From Chenopodium formosanum (lineage: Eukaryota > Streptophyta > Magnoliopsida > Caryophyllales > Amaranthaceae), in NCBI GenBank assembly GCA_024500155.1, contig CM044873.1, positions 687,001-751,000 of the forward strand: 64,000 nucleotides of DNA, in the 5' to 3' direction. The notes below the pieces were generated by a model that saw only the letters and a program-made list of their open reading frames with translations, was not told the origin of the DNA and did no database searches. Position 1 is the stretch's first letter. Every line of letters begins with the position of its first letter. Made by a program: the position numbers and the translations under genes. Of the stretch, positions 9,547 through 21,461 are shown piece after piece.

Positions 9547-12500
9547 TGAGACCTAGGGAATATATATCTCGTGGTCATATAATGCCGTTTGAAACCATAT
9601 ATGATCATTATATATTGTCATAAACGTACATGGTAGGCTTGAGTTTACGAAATCACTGCAAGTTGTGAATGGGTAAAATGACCGTTTAAGGGCATATTGG
9701 AAGGTTCCACCGACCCAATTGGACACCTGGAGAGTATTAGATACCATGGTAAGTATCTCGGCAATTTTTATTTCTGGGCGAAAAAAGATCAAAAAAATTA
9801 CAAAATTGAAGGCTATAATCTACACTTTTTGAGGAAATTTTGAAGTTTTTGGGGCTCGATGGCAAAAAGCCTTGAGACCCTAAGGGATACATCTCGGGGT
9901 CATATAATGCTATTTGAAACCATATGTAATTATTATATGTTGTCATAAACGTCCGTGGTAGGCTTGAGTTTATGAAATCGGTGCAAGTTGAGAACTGGTA
10001 AAATGGCCGTTTCAGGACATATTGGATGGTTCCACCGACCCAATTGGACTCCCAAAGAGTATTAGGAACCATGGTAAACATCTCGACAATTTTTATTTCT
10101 GGCGAAAATAGGTCAAAAAAATTACAAAATTGAAGGCTATAATCCATGCTTTTTGAGGAAATTTTGAGGTTATTGGGCCCGGTGGCGAAAAAGCCTTGAG
10201 ACCCTAAGAGATACATCTCGGGGTCATATAATGTCGTTTGAAACCACATATGAACATTATATGTTGTCATAAACGTCCGTGATAGGCTTGAGTTTACGAA
10301 ATCACTTCAAGTTGTGAATGGGTAAAATGACCGTTTAAGGGCATATTGGATGGTTCCACCGACCCAATTGGACCCTCAAAGGATATTAGGAACCATGGTA
10401 AATATCTCGGAAATTTTTATTTCCGGACGAATATAGGTAAAAAAAAATTACAAAATTAAAGGCTATAATCCATGCTTTTTGAGGAAATCTTTAGGTTTTG
10501 TAGCCCGGTGGCGAAAAGCCTTGAGACCCTAAGTGATACATCTCGGGGTTATAAACATATGTAATCATTACATGTTGTCATAAATGTCCGTGGGTAGACT
10601 TGAGTTTACGAAATCGGTGCAAGTTGCGAACGGGTAAAATGGTCGTTTCAAGTCATATAGGATGGTTCTATCGACCCAATTGGACTCTCGAAGAGAATTA
10701 GAAACCATAGTAAACATCTCGGCAATTTTTATTTCCGGGTGAAAATAGGTTAAAAAATTACAAAATTGAAGGCTATAATCCACGCTTTTTGAGGAAATGT
10801 TGAGGTTTTGGGCCCGGTGGAGAAAAAGCCTTGAGACCCTATGGGATACATCTCGATGTCATATAATGTTGTTTGAAACCACATATGATCATTATATGTT
10901 GTCATAAATGTCCATGGTAGGCTTGAGTTTACGAAATCACATTAAGTTGTGAATGGGTAAAATGACCGTTTAAGGGCATATTGGATGGTTTCACTGACCC
11001 AATTGGACTCCCGAAGGGTATTAGGGACCATGGTAAACATCTCGGCAATTTATATTTTTTAGCGAAAAAAGGTTTAAAAATTACAAAATTGAACGTTATA
11101 ATCCACGCTTTTTGAGTAAATTGTGAGGTTTTGGGGCCCGATGGCGAAAAGCCTAGTGACCCTAAGGGATACATCTCGGGGGGTCATATAATGTTGTTTG
11201 AAACCATATGTATTCATTATATGTTGTCATAAATGTCTATGGTACTCTTGAGTTTACGAAATCGGTGCAAGTGGCCAACGGGTATAATGGTCGTTTCAGG
11301 ACATATTGGATGGTTCCACCGACCCAATTGGACTCCCGAAGAGTATTAAAAACCATGGTAACATCTCGGCAATTTTTGTTTCTGGGCAAAAATAGGTCAA
11401 AATATTACAAAATTAAAGGCTATAATATTCCATGCCTTTTGAGGAAATTTTGAGGTTTTGGGGCCCGATGGCGAAAAGCCTTGAGACCCAATGGGATACA
11501 TCTCGGGGTGAAACCACATATGATCATTATATGTTGTTATAAACGTCCGTGGTAGACTTGGAATTACAAAATCACTTCAAGTTGTGAATGGGTAAAATGA
11601 TCGTTTAAGGGCATATTGGATGGTTACACCGACCCAATTGGACTCCCGAAGGTTATTAGGGACCATGGTGAACATCTCGGCAATTTTCATTTCCGAGCGA
11701 AAAGGTGTCAAAAAATTACAAAATTGAAGGCAATAATCCACGCTTTTTTGAGGAAATTTCAAGGTTTTGGGGCCTGGTGGCGAAAATATTTGAGACCCTA
11801 AGGGATACATCTCGAAGTCATATAATGTCATTTGAAACCATATGTGATCATTATATGATGTTATAAACGTACGTGGTAGGCTTGAGTTTACGAAATCACA
11901 ATAAGTTGCAAACGGGTAAAATGGTCGTTTCAGGACATATTGGACAGTTCAACCATCCCAATTTGACTCCCATAGGGTATTATGGACCATGGTAAAAATC
12001 TCGGCAATTTTTATTTTCAGGCAAAAAAAAGTTCAAAAATTTACAAAATTGAAGGCTATAATCCACGCTTTTTGAGTAAATTTTGAGGTTTTGGGGCTCG
12101 ATGGCGAAAAGCCTTGAGACCCTAAAGGATACATCTCGGGGTCATATAATGACGTTTGAAACCATATGTAAACATTATATGTTGTATAAACGTCCGTGGT
12201 AGACTTAAGTTTACGAAATCGGTGCAAGTTGCGAACGGGTAAAATGGCCATTTCACGACATATTAGATGGTTCCACCGTCCCAATTGGACTCCCAAAGAG
12301 TATTAGGAATCATAGTAAACATTTCGGCAATTTTTATTTCCGGGCGAAAATACGTCAAAAAATTACAAAATTGAAGGCTTAATCCACGCTTTTTAAGGAA
12401 ATTTTGAGGTTTTGGGGCTCGATGGCGAAAAAGCCTTGAGACCCTATGTGATACATCTTGGGGTCATATAATGTCGTTTGAAACCAAATATGATCATTAT

Positions 12501-15500
12501 ATGTTGTCATAAACGTCCGTGGTAGGCTTGAGTTTACGAAATCACTTCAATTTGTGAATGGGTAAAATGACCGTTTAAGGGCATATTGGATGGTTCCACC
12601 GATCCAATTGGACTCCCGGAGGGTATTAGGGACCATGGTTAACATCTCGGCAATTTTTGTTTCTAGGCGAAAAAGTGTCAAAAATTTTACAAAATTTAAG
12701 GCTATAATCCACGCTTTTTTGAGGAAATTTTGAGATTTTGGGGTCCGGTGGCGAAAATTCTTGAGACCTAAGGGATACATCTCGGAGTCATATAATGCCG
12801 TTTGAAACCATACGTAATTATTATATGTTGTCATAAACGTCCGTGGTAGACTTGAGTTTACGAAATCGGTGCAAGTTGCGAACGGGTAACATGGCCGTTT
12901 CAAGACATATTGGATGGTTCCACCGACCCAATTGGACTCCTGAAGGGTGTTGGGCACTATGGTAAACATCTAGGCAATTTCTATTTCCGGTCCAAAATAG
13001 GTCAAAAAATTACAAAATTGAAGGCTATAAATCCACGCTTTTTGAGCAAATTTTGAGGTTTTGGGGCCCGGTGGCGAAAAAGCATTGAGAACCTATGGGA
13101 TACATCTCGGGGTCATATAATGTCGTTTGAAACCACATATGATCATTATATGTTGTCATAAACGTCCGTGGTAGGCTTGAGTTTTACGAAATCTCTTCAA
13201 GTTGTGAATGGGTAAAACGACCGTTTAAGGGCATATTGGATGATTTAACCGACGCAATTAGACTCTCAGAAGGTATTAGGGACCTTGCTAAACATCTCGG
13301 CAATTTTTGTTTTTAGGCGAAAAATTGTCAAAAAATTACAAAATTTAAGGCTATAATCCACGCTTTTTTGAGAAAATTTTGAGGTTTTGGGGCCCGGTGG
13401 CGAAAAGCTTTGAGACCCTAAGGGATACATCTGAAGGTCATATAATGTCGTTTGAAAAAATGTATGATCATTATATGATGTCATAAACGTACGTGGTAGG
13501 TTTGAGTTTACGAAACTACAACAAGTTGTAAAGGGGTAAAATGACTGTTTAAGGGCATATCGGATGGTTCAACCGATCCAATTGGACTCCCAGTGGATAT
13601 TAGGGACTATGGTAAACATCTCGGCAATTTTTAGGGACTGGAGAATAAAAGGTCAAAAAATTACAAAATTGAAGGCGAAAATCCACGCTTTTTGAGTAAA
13701 TTGTGAGGTTTTGGGGCCCGATGGCGAAAAGCCTTGTGACCCTAAGGGATACATCTCGGGGTTAAATAATATCGTGTGAAACCATATTTAATCATTATAT
13801 GTTGTCATAAACGTTCGTGGTAGGCTTAAGTTTACGAAATCGGTGCAAATTGGAACGGGTAAAATGGCCGTTTCGGGACATATTGGATGGTTCCACTGAC
13901 CCAATTGGACTCTCAAAGTGTATTAGGAATCATGGTAAACATCTCGGCAATTTTTATTTCCGGGCGAAAATAGGTAAAAATATTACAAAATTGAAGGCAA
14001 ACGCTTTTTGCGAAAATTTTGAGGTTATGGGGCCCGGTGGCGAAATAGCCTTGGGACCCTATGGGATACATCTCGGGGTCATATAACGTCGTTTGAAACC
14101 ACATATGATCATTATATGTTGCCATAAACGTCCGTTGTAAACTTGAGCTTACGAAATCACTTCAAGTTGTGAATGGGTAAAATGATCGTTTAAGGGTACA
14201 TTGGATGGTTCCACCGACCCAATTGGACTCCCGGAGGATATTAGGGACCATGGTAAACATCTCGGCAATTTTTGTTTCCGGGCGAAAAAGTGTCAAAAAA
14301 TTACAAAATTGAAGGCTATAATCCACGATTTTTTGAATAAATTTTGAGGTTTTGGGGCCCGGTGGCGAAAAGCTTTGACACCCTAAGGGATACATCTCAA
14401 GCTCATATAATGTCATTTGAAACCATATATGATCATTATATGATGTCATAAACGTACGTGGTAGGCTTGAGTTTACGAAATCACAACAAGTTGTGAACGG
14501 GTAAAATGACCGTTTAAGTGCATATCGGATGGTTTAACCGTCCCAATTAGACTTCCGGAGGATATTAGGGACCATGGTAAACATCTAGGCAATTTTTATT
14601 TCCGGGCGAAAATAGGTGAAAAAATTACTAAATTGAAGGCTATAATCCACGCTTTTTGAGGAAATTTTGAGGTTTTGGGGCCCGGTGGCGAAAATGTTAA
14701 GCCTTGGAACCCTACGGGATACATTTCGGGGTCATATAATGTCGTTTGAAACCACATATGATTATTATATGTTGTCATAAACTTCCGTGGTAAGCTTGAG
14801 TTTACGAAATCACTTCAAGTTGTGAATGGGTAAAACGACCGTTTAAGGGCATATTGGATGGTTCCAACGACCCAATTGGAGTCTCGGAGGGTATTAGGGA
14901 CCATGGTAAACATCTCGGAAATTTTTATTTCCGGGCGAAAAAAGGTCAAAAAATTACAAAGTTGAAGAGTATAATCCACACTTTTTTGAGAAAATTTTGA
15001 GGTTTTAGGGACCGGTGTCGAAAAGCTTTGAGACCCTAATGGATACATCTCGAGGTCATATAATGTCGTTTGAAACCATACATGATCATTATATAATGTC
15101 ACAAAAGTACGTGGTAGGCTTGAGTTTACGAAATCACAACAAGTTGAACGGGTAAAATGACAAGTTAAGGGCATATCGGATGGTTCAACCGATCCAATTG
15201 GACTCCCTGAGGATATTAGGGACCGTTGTAAACATCTAGGCAATTTTTATTTTCGCGCGAAAAAAAGGTCAAAAAATTACAACATTGAAGGCTATAATCC
15301 ATGTTTTTTGAGGAAATTTTAAGATTTCGGGGCCAGGTGGTGAAAAAGCCTCGGACCCTAAGCGATAAATCTCGAGGTCATCTAATGTCGTTTGAAACCA
15401 TATATAATCATTATATATTGTCATAAACTTCCGTGGTAGGCTTGAGTTTATGAAATCACTTGAAGATGTGAACGGGTAAAATGACCGTTTAAGGGCATAT

Positions 15501-17431
15501 CGGATGGTTCAACCGACCCAATTGGACTCCCGAAGGGTATTAGGGACCATGACAAACATCTCGGCAATTTTAATTTCAGGGCAAAAAAGGTCAAAAAATT
15601 ACAAAATTGAAGGGTCAAAAAATTACAAAATTAAAGGCTATAATCCACGCTTTTTGAGGTTTTGGGGCCTGGTGGCGAAAAGCTTTGAGACCCTAAAGGA
15701 TACATCCCGTGGTCATATAATGCAGTTTGAAACTATATATGATCATTATATGTTGTCATAAACGTACGTGGTAGGCTTGAGTTTACGAAATCATTTCAAG
15801 TTGTGAACGGGTAAAATGACCGTTTGAAAGCATATTGGACGGTTCCACCGACCCAAATTGACTTCCAAAGAATATTATGGACCATGGTAAACATCTCGGC
15901 AATTTTTAATTCCGGGCGAAAAGCGGTCAAAAAATTAAAAAATTAAAGACTATAATCCACGTTCTTTGAGGAAATTTTGAGGTTTCGGGGCCGGGTGGAG
16001 AAATTCCTGTAGATCCTAAGGGATACATCTCAATGTCATATAACGCCGTTTGAAACCTTGTATGATCATTATATGTTGTCATAAACGTCCGTGGTAGGTT
16101 TAAGTTTACAAAATCACAACAAGTTGTGAATGGGTTAAATGACCGTTTAAGGGCATATTGGATGGTTCAACCGACCCAATTGGACTCCTGGAGGTTATTA
16201 TGAAATATGGTAAACATTTCGGCAATTTTTATTTCCGGGTAAAAAGAGGTCAAAAAAAATTACAAAATTGAAGACTATAATCCGCGCTTTTTGAGGAAAT
16301 TTTGTGGTTTCGGGCCCGGTGGTGAAAAGCCTTGAGACCCTACGGGATACATCTGTGGTCATATGATGTCGTTTGAAATCATATATAATTATTATATGTT
16401 GTTATATACGTCCGTGGTAGGCTTGACTTTACGAAATCACTTCAAGTTATGAATGGTTAAAATGACCGTTTAAGGGCATATCGGATGGTTCAACCGACCC
16501 AATTGGACTCCTGAAGGACATTACAAACCATGGTAAACATCTCGACAACTTTTGTTTTCGGGCGAAAAAAGTGTCAAAAAATTACAAAATTGAAGACTAT
16601 AATTCACGCTTTTTGTTGAAATTTTGAGGTTTTGGAGACCGGTGGCGAAAAGCTTTGAGACCCTAAGGGATAGATTTCGTGGTCATATAATGCAGTTTGA
16701 AACCACATATGTTCATTATATGTTGTCATAAACGTACGTGGTAGGCTTGTGTTTACGAAATCACTTCAAGTTGTGAACGGGTAAAATGACCGTTTAAGGG
16801 CATATTCGATGGTTCCACCGACCCAATTTGACTCCCAAAGGATATCAGGGACCATGGTAAACATCTCGGCAATTTTCATTTCCGGGTGAAAAAATGTCAA
16901 AATATTACAAAATTGAAGGTTATAATCCACGCTTTTTGAGGTTTCGGGGCCCGGTGGCGAAAAGCCTTGAGACCCTAAGGGGTACATCTCAGGGTTATAT
17001 AATGCCGTTTGAAACCATATATGATCGTTATATATTGTCATAAACGTACGTGATACGCGTGAGTTTACGAAATCACTTCAAGTTGTGAACGGGTAAAATG
17101 ACCGTTTATGGGCATAATGGATGGTTCCACCGACCCAATTGGACTCTTGGAGGGCATTAGGGACCATGGTTAATATCTTAGCGATTTTTATTTACGGACG
17201 AAAAAAGGTCAAAAATTACAAAAAGTGAAGGCTATAATCCACGCATTTTGAGGAAAATTTGAAGTTTCGGGGTCCGGTAGCGAAAAGCCTGGAGACCCTA
17301 AGGGATACATCCCGAAGTCATAACGCCATTTGAAACCGTGTATGATCATTATATATTGTCATAAACGTCCGAGGTTGGCTTGAGTTTACGAAATCACAAA
17401 AAGTTATGAACGTGTAAAATGACCGTTTAAG
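9547..17431. repeat. Satellite-like tandem array, ~24.4 copies of a ~322-bp unit
   Basis: The phrase GGGATACATCTCGG recurs near 9889, 10205, 10530, 10839, 11162, 11490, 11801, 12121, 12444, 12769, 13092, 13419, 13741, 14059, 14384, 14712, 15036, 15357, 15692, 16015, 16339, 16662, 16975 and 17297, at intervals of 309-335 bases (mostly 320-328). The first unit starts at about 9547; the last stops after ~135 bases at 17431. Each unit holds the same ordered words, for example TCATAAACGT, GGTAAAATGACCGTTTAA, CCGACCCAATTGGACTC and TTACAAAATTGAAGGC. Substitutions and small indels distinguish units, and three classes (A, B, C) are recognisable. No gene is supported inside the array. Repeat length fits the di-nucleosomal monomers common in plant satellites. 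Confidence 0.97.
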
Positions 17432-17646
17432 CTGTATAACACAATGATCCTATTTATTTATTTTATTTTATTTATATTTTCCATTTAGTATATATAACTG
17501 TACATGTATAACAAAAAAAATGGTAGAATGAATAGTGCAAAAGGAAGTAGAGGAAGAAAGGGTTGAACAGAGCTCACATTTCATACTTGCTACAAGAAGC
17601 TATGAGGAAAAAAAATACAAGAATGCCAATTACAGAATACTTCGTC

Positions 17647-20600
17647 TTAACTTATTTCATTTCTGAACCAGTTAAGTATTACGTACAAAACGAACGCCAG
17701 ACAACAGATAGCAGATCCCAACAAGATAGAAACTTGAACCCACATAATGGAACTAAATGCTTCTGAGACAACAGCATTCCAGGACCATAACCAAGCTAGA
17801 GAAAAACAGGAACCCAAGACAGCACCTACTATCACCTGGTCGATTGAGTGGAGTTTTTGTGTGACTCTTAGCCATGACTGCACAATTAATCCCAAAAAGA
17901 AAAACGCTTAAGATTACTGAGACGTGTTCCTCAAGGCTGAAGGGTTGTCTATAAGAGTTGGTATTTTTTATAAACTATACATAATATCTGTAATATTTGC
18001 TAATAAAAACTTAAATTTGGAGCGAGTCATGTAAGCCAAAATGTATATGTTGAATTTCAAAACAAAAGGGCAAGTAGGTGTTTAAGAGTTATGGTCCTTA
18101 CAAGATAAGAGCCAAATGCCAGAGAAACAGCCGCAACGATCACAGTGATTTCGTTCACACCCAGCCACTCAACCACTGCAGCAGATATTACAGAGATGAT
18201 AGGTCAAAATATGAACTTTGTCAAAAATAAAGGAGCAGAAAGAAGAATGAAAGGAAACAAGCGCAGATGAACAGACAATCCACAATTAGAGAATAAGCTG
18301 TTGTGGTGCAATGCATTTATGGTAATTTAATGGTGTGTTTACTATCGTTAAAACCAAAGTCACATATCTTTTCAAGAGCCACCTTGCCATGTACTTCGTC
18401 ATTAGTTGTAGGCTCAATATACTTAATTAGCTATCTTTTGGGCTAAAGGAGCTGAGGCCCTTGAAACTAATAGTACTCAATTTCGGAGATTTTTGGTTGG
18501 GTGATTTTGTATGTAGTTATTGTTACAGGATAGTTTGTCCTCTCAATATGTACCCTCTATTCAATGTTCCCATGCTAGTAGGTTATTTGGAACATATGTA
18601 TGGTTTCATCACTGTCATCAATCTCATATTGCACTGGCCTACAGTTGCATTTGGTTTTTGGAGATAATTGAGTTTTATTATTGATGCAGCTATTCTGCCT
18701 AAATAACCTACGGAGTGAATGGTAAAGCATCGTTGTTTATTACCCAAGAATAGAGGGGGGGGGGGGGGGGGGCGGAAGCCAGGGAAGCTCAAGACAGTCC
18801 CGTAGACTAAAGAAAGCAGCTTTTCCAAAAGATAATGCTTAGTCTTCTCTTATGAAGCAATTCTGCACAACAAAAAGGACCTTAATGTACATACTTAACT
18901 CTCATGTTAAACAGAACCTTAGCCTTCTATATGCAGATACTTAATGATGGGATTGGCAGAGATAATGACCACAGAGAAAGACTTGCATAAATGGTCTCTG
19001 ACATGTCTTTAACTCATTAGTATTATTATTGCAGTACATATGATAAATCGGAACCTCAAATATGAAAGTAAGGTACTCTATCCCTATCATGGGGAAACCT
19101 TCCTAAATGAAAAACAAAAACCCACTTAACTGTCAAATCTTATCAAAAAGTCTCATGCACTGCTTCAATGGCCACTAAATACATACCAAGAATTGTATTC
19201 CTTCTACAAAAGTAAGAAAGAACCTGCCCTAATCAGTTGATCATATAGTTCTTAACAATCTCGTTAGCATTAGTAACTCTGGTCTGCAAAGCTCCAGAAA
19301 AAAGTGCAAGGAGCTCAAGTGGCAAGAGTTCTGGTTATCATCCCTAATCCTAAGGCGGGGTTTTTTCATATCTATCTTATTAGCCTAGTGAACCTCTCCA
19401 GGCCATGGCCCCTAGTATGAACCTTGTTATAGGTGTTGAGAGCCCACCTCAACTACCAGAAAGGATTCAAAGGAATGGCTAAAGAAAGATCATATCCCTA
19501 AGGATGTTCCTTTATCTTGTTCAAAATCCCATATGAATCAGATATGCTAATCACTTTATTCTACCAACACCCCCTCTCCCCCAGTCCACTAGCCAATATG
19601 TGCACTTAACTAGCTAAATCTCTATATAGTAGCCATCATTGTTCAAACATGTTTGTTTCTAGGAGGCCTAGGAAACCTTTCTCCAATTTGTACTACACTT
19701 CCTTACTTCACTCTTTTTTAAGTCAAAAAAGTGCCAGCAAAATTATTAATCTACTTCCAAAACTCAAGGATAGAGAAGGTTTAAGAGAATTACTTGACAT
19801 AATGAAAAACACCACAATATAAAAGATAGATTGCGAATGGGATGACAGCATGCCAGGGTCTGATCTCACGTTCGCAATGGGACACTCTTGATTCAAGACT
19901 CTTTTCAAAGCAACAGAGAGCACAGAGTTCAGAACAGAACCCATGGCAGCCCACACGGCTTGAGCATCATGTCTCCAAAGGATGAAAGCACCAAATAGAA
20001 CAGAAATCACCCACTTACTCTGCATATCATTGATACATCATAGACCAAACAATGCAATCATTTTATGTTACTTATTAATCCAAAATCAATGACATTGCAT
20101 CCATATCAACATTATCCAATGCAAAAATGTTCAAAAGTTGTCCATTTTGCAATCAAAGCAAAATCACATAAAACCTAAATATTATAGAGTAAATTAATAG
20201 TATGATGACATAGACATAAGTTAAAAGTAAAACTACATTACTTCACCCTTTAATTCAACAATTTTAGATGCCGAAAACTCAATAATTTAATCTTCTATGG
20301 TTAAGGAATTCTAATGACCTAAACCCATAAATTGAGACTGAATAGAACCCAATTAGCAAAATTAACAAATAAGTTCAATTCAATTAAATTTTAAAAAAAG
20401 AAAAGCTCACCAAACGATTTAGAGTGGATTCAAATTCAGGAGAAAGAAGAAAAGAGCGAAATTTGGAAGACCCATCAAGTAAAACTTCTTGCTCAAGAAC
20501 ATTGATGTTTTCTTCACCATCTTCTGACCTTAAAGCAGGGATTTTTCGGAACTTTTCACCCATTAAACTTCTTCTTTTTCTTCTATCTAAGGAAATTAGG

Positions 20601-20764
20601 GATTTCCCAGAAATAAAATCACAAGAAATTGATGATTTTGGGGAAGAACAACGATGGTAAAAAGACATGAAACAAGAAGGAAAGTTAGAATGAGTTGTAA
20701 AAAGATTAGATTTGGTTGGTAAACTTAAAATTTGGAAATGGGTCAAAAGATTTGTCGTTGACAT
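17647..20764 (-). CDS. Lipid phosphate phosphatase epsilon-like, copy 1 (active site altered)
   Basis: Exons: 20411-20764, 19794-20019, 18102-18175, 17647-17877. They join in frame to 294 residues with GT-AG borders. I chose the second methionine (MSTTNLLTHF); an in-frame one lies at 20827. The Ser/Thr-rich first ~60 residues look like a chloroplast transit peptide. The rest is a small multi-membrane PAP2-type phosphatase like Arabidopsis LPP-epsilon, which removes phosphate from phosphatidic acid in plastids. Motif 1 should be K-x6-R-P but reads KRVLNQECP. Motif 2 reads LSSHSQ where the other copies have PS(S/C)HGQ. Motif 3 keeps its histidine (LRVTQKLHSIDQ). The protein is therefore probably inactive although no frame is broken. 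Intron 2 is 1618 bp against ~150-180 bp in copies 2 and 3. Confidence 0.85.
18176..19793 (-). other. Expanded intron 2 of phosphatase copy 1
   Basis: The corresponding intron is 179 bp in copy 2 and 148 bp in copy 3. About 1.45 kb appears to have been added between roughly 18300 and 19720. I see no terminal repeats or coding frame that would name the insert. It contains a run of 18 G. Confidence 0.75.
18755..18772 (+). repeat. Poly-G tract (G18)
   Basis: Eighteen consecutive G on the plus strand, C on the transcript strand, inside intron 2 of copy 1. It is by far the longest G run in the window and may be length-variable or poorly sequenced. Confidence 0.9.
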
Positions 20765-21461
20765 TGGGAATTTTAGCTTTTTCAGCAACAAAGTATTAAG
20801 GTTAAAATTGTTTAATATGAAGAACAAATATAAAACCCATTAAAAAATAGGTTGATTTTAAGAAGGTTATTGAGAGTGTGGGATTATCAAGTTCGAACAT
20901 GGTGGTTGTTTATTGTTTAATGTTGACGTATTGTACTAGTACTTGTATTACTATCAAGACCTTGCGTAAACTCTATCGATTATGGTTATGTGGCTGCCAT
21001 TTGTTTTTCTAATCCATTCAATATATTTTTCAATCTTTTGTGGTTTATTTCTCATAATAAATTAGTTTGTAGCATGGAAATTATGGGTACAAATTTTTTG
21101 TTATGTATATTCAACTTTAAATTGACAATTTAATAAACGAGTCGTGTTTGCGGTTAATTGGTTTTGGTATGCAACTCATTAACTCAACTAAAAGTCTATG
21201 AGGGGCCTTGATTAGATTATTGCACATTTGTTTCATTCTCAATAATTTTGACGAATGTAAAAATATTATAATAACTCTGTTTTATTTCACATTAAGAAAC
21301 TCAAAGAAGAGTGAGAATGAGTTGAAATGTTCTCACTTTTCGTACTTAGCTTGTTAAAAGAAACTCTCATACTGTAATTTACATGAATGTCCATTATTTA
21401 CAAGTGTTTCGTATACATACACTGTATGCTATTCAAAAAAAATATACATACACTGTATATA
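20765..21461. other. Upstream region of copy 1 / downstream flank of copy 2
   Basis: The part next to copy 1 (about 20826-20930) is homologous to the upstream flanks of copies 2 and 3, including TCAAGTTCGAACATGGTGGT. The tandem duplication therefore carried promoter DNA with it. The part near 21350-21460 resembles the 3' flank of copy 3 (TTTACATGAATGTC). No separate gene is seen. Confidence 0.7.

Noticed and set aside
9547..17431. Tandem repeats considered as a CRISPR array or as a family of small genes
   Set aside because: The whole ~322-bp unit repeats with no unique spacers, and the genome is plant. The frames inside are broken by different stops in each unit.
20764..20827. Upstream methionine for phosphatase copy 1
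   Set aside because: The extra 21 residues are Asn/Leu/Phe-rich and unlike a transit peptide start; the next methionine opens a typical Ser/Thr-rich one.
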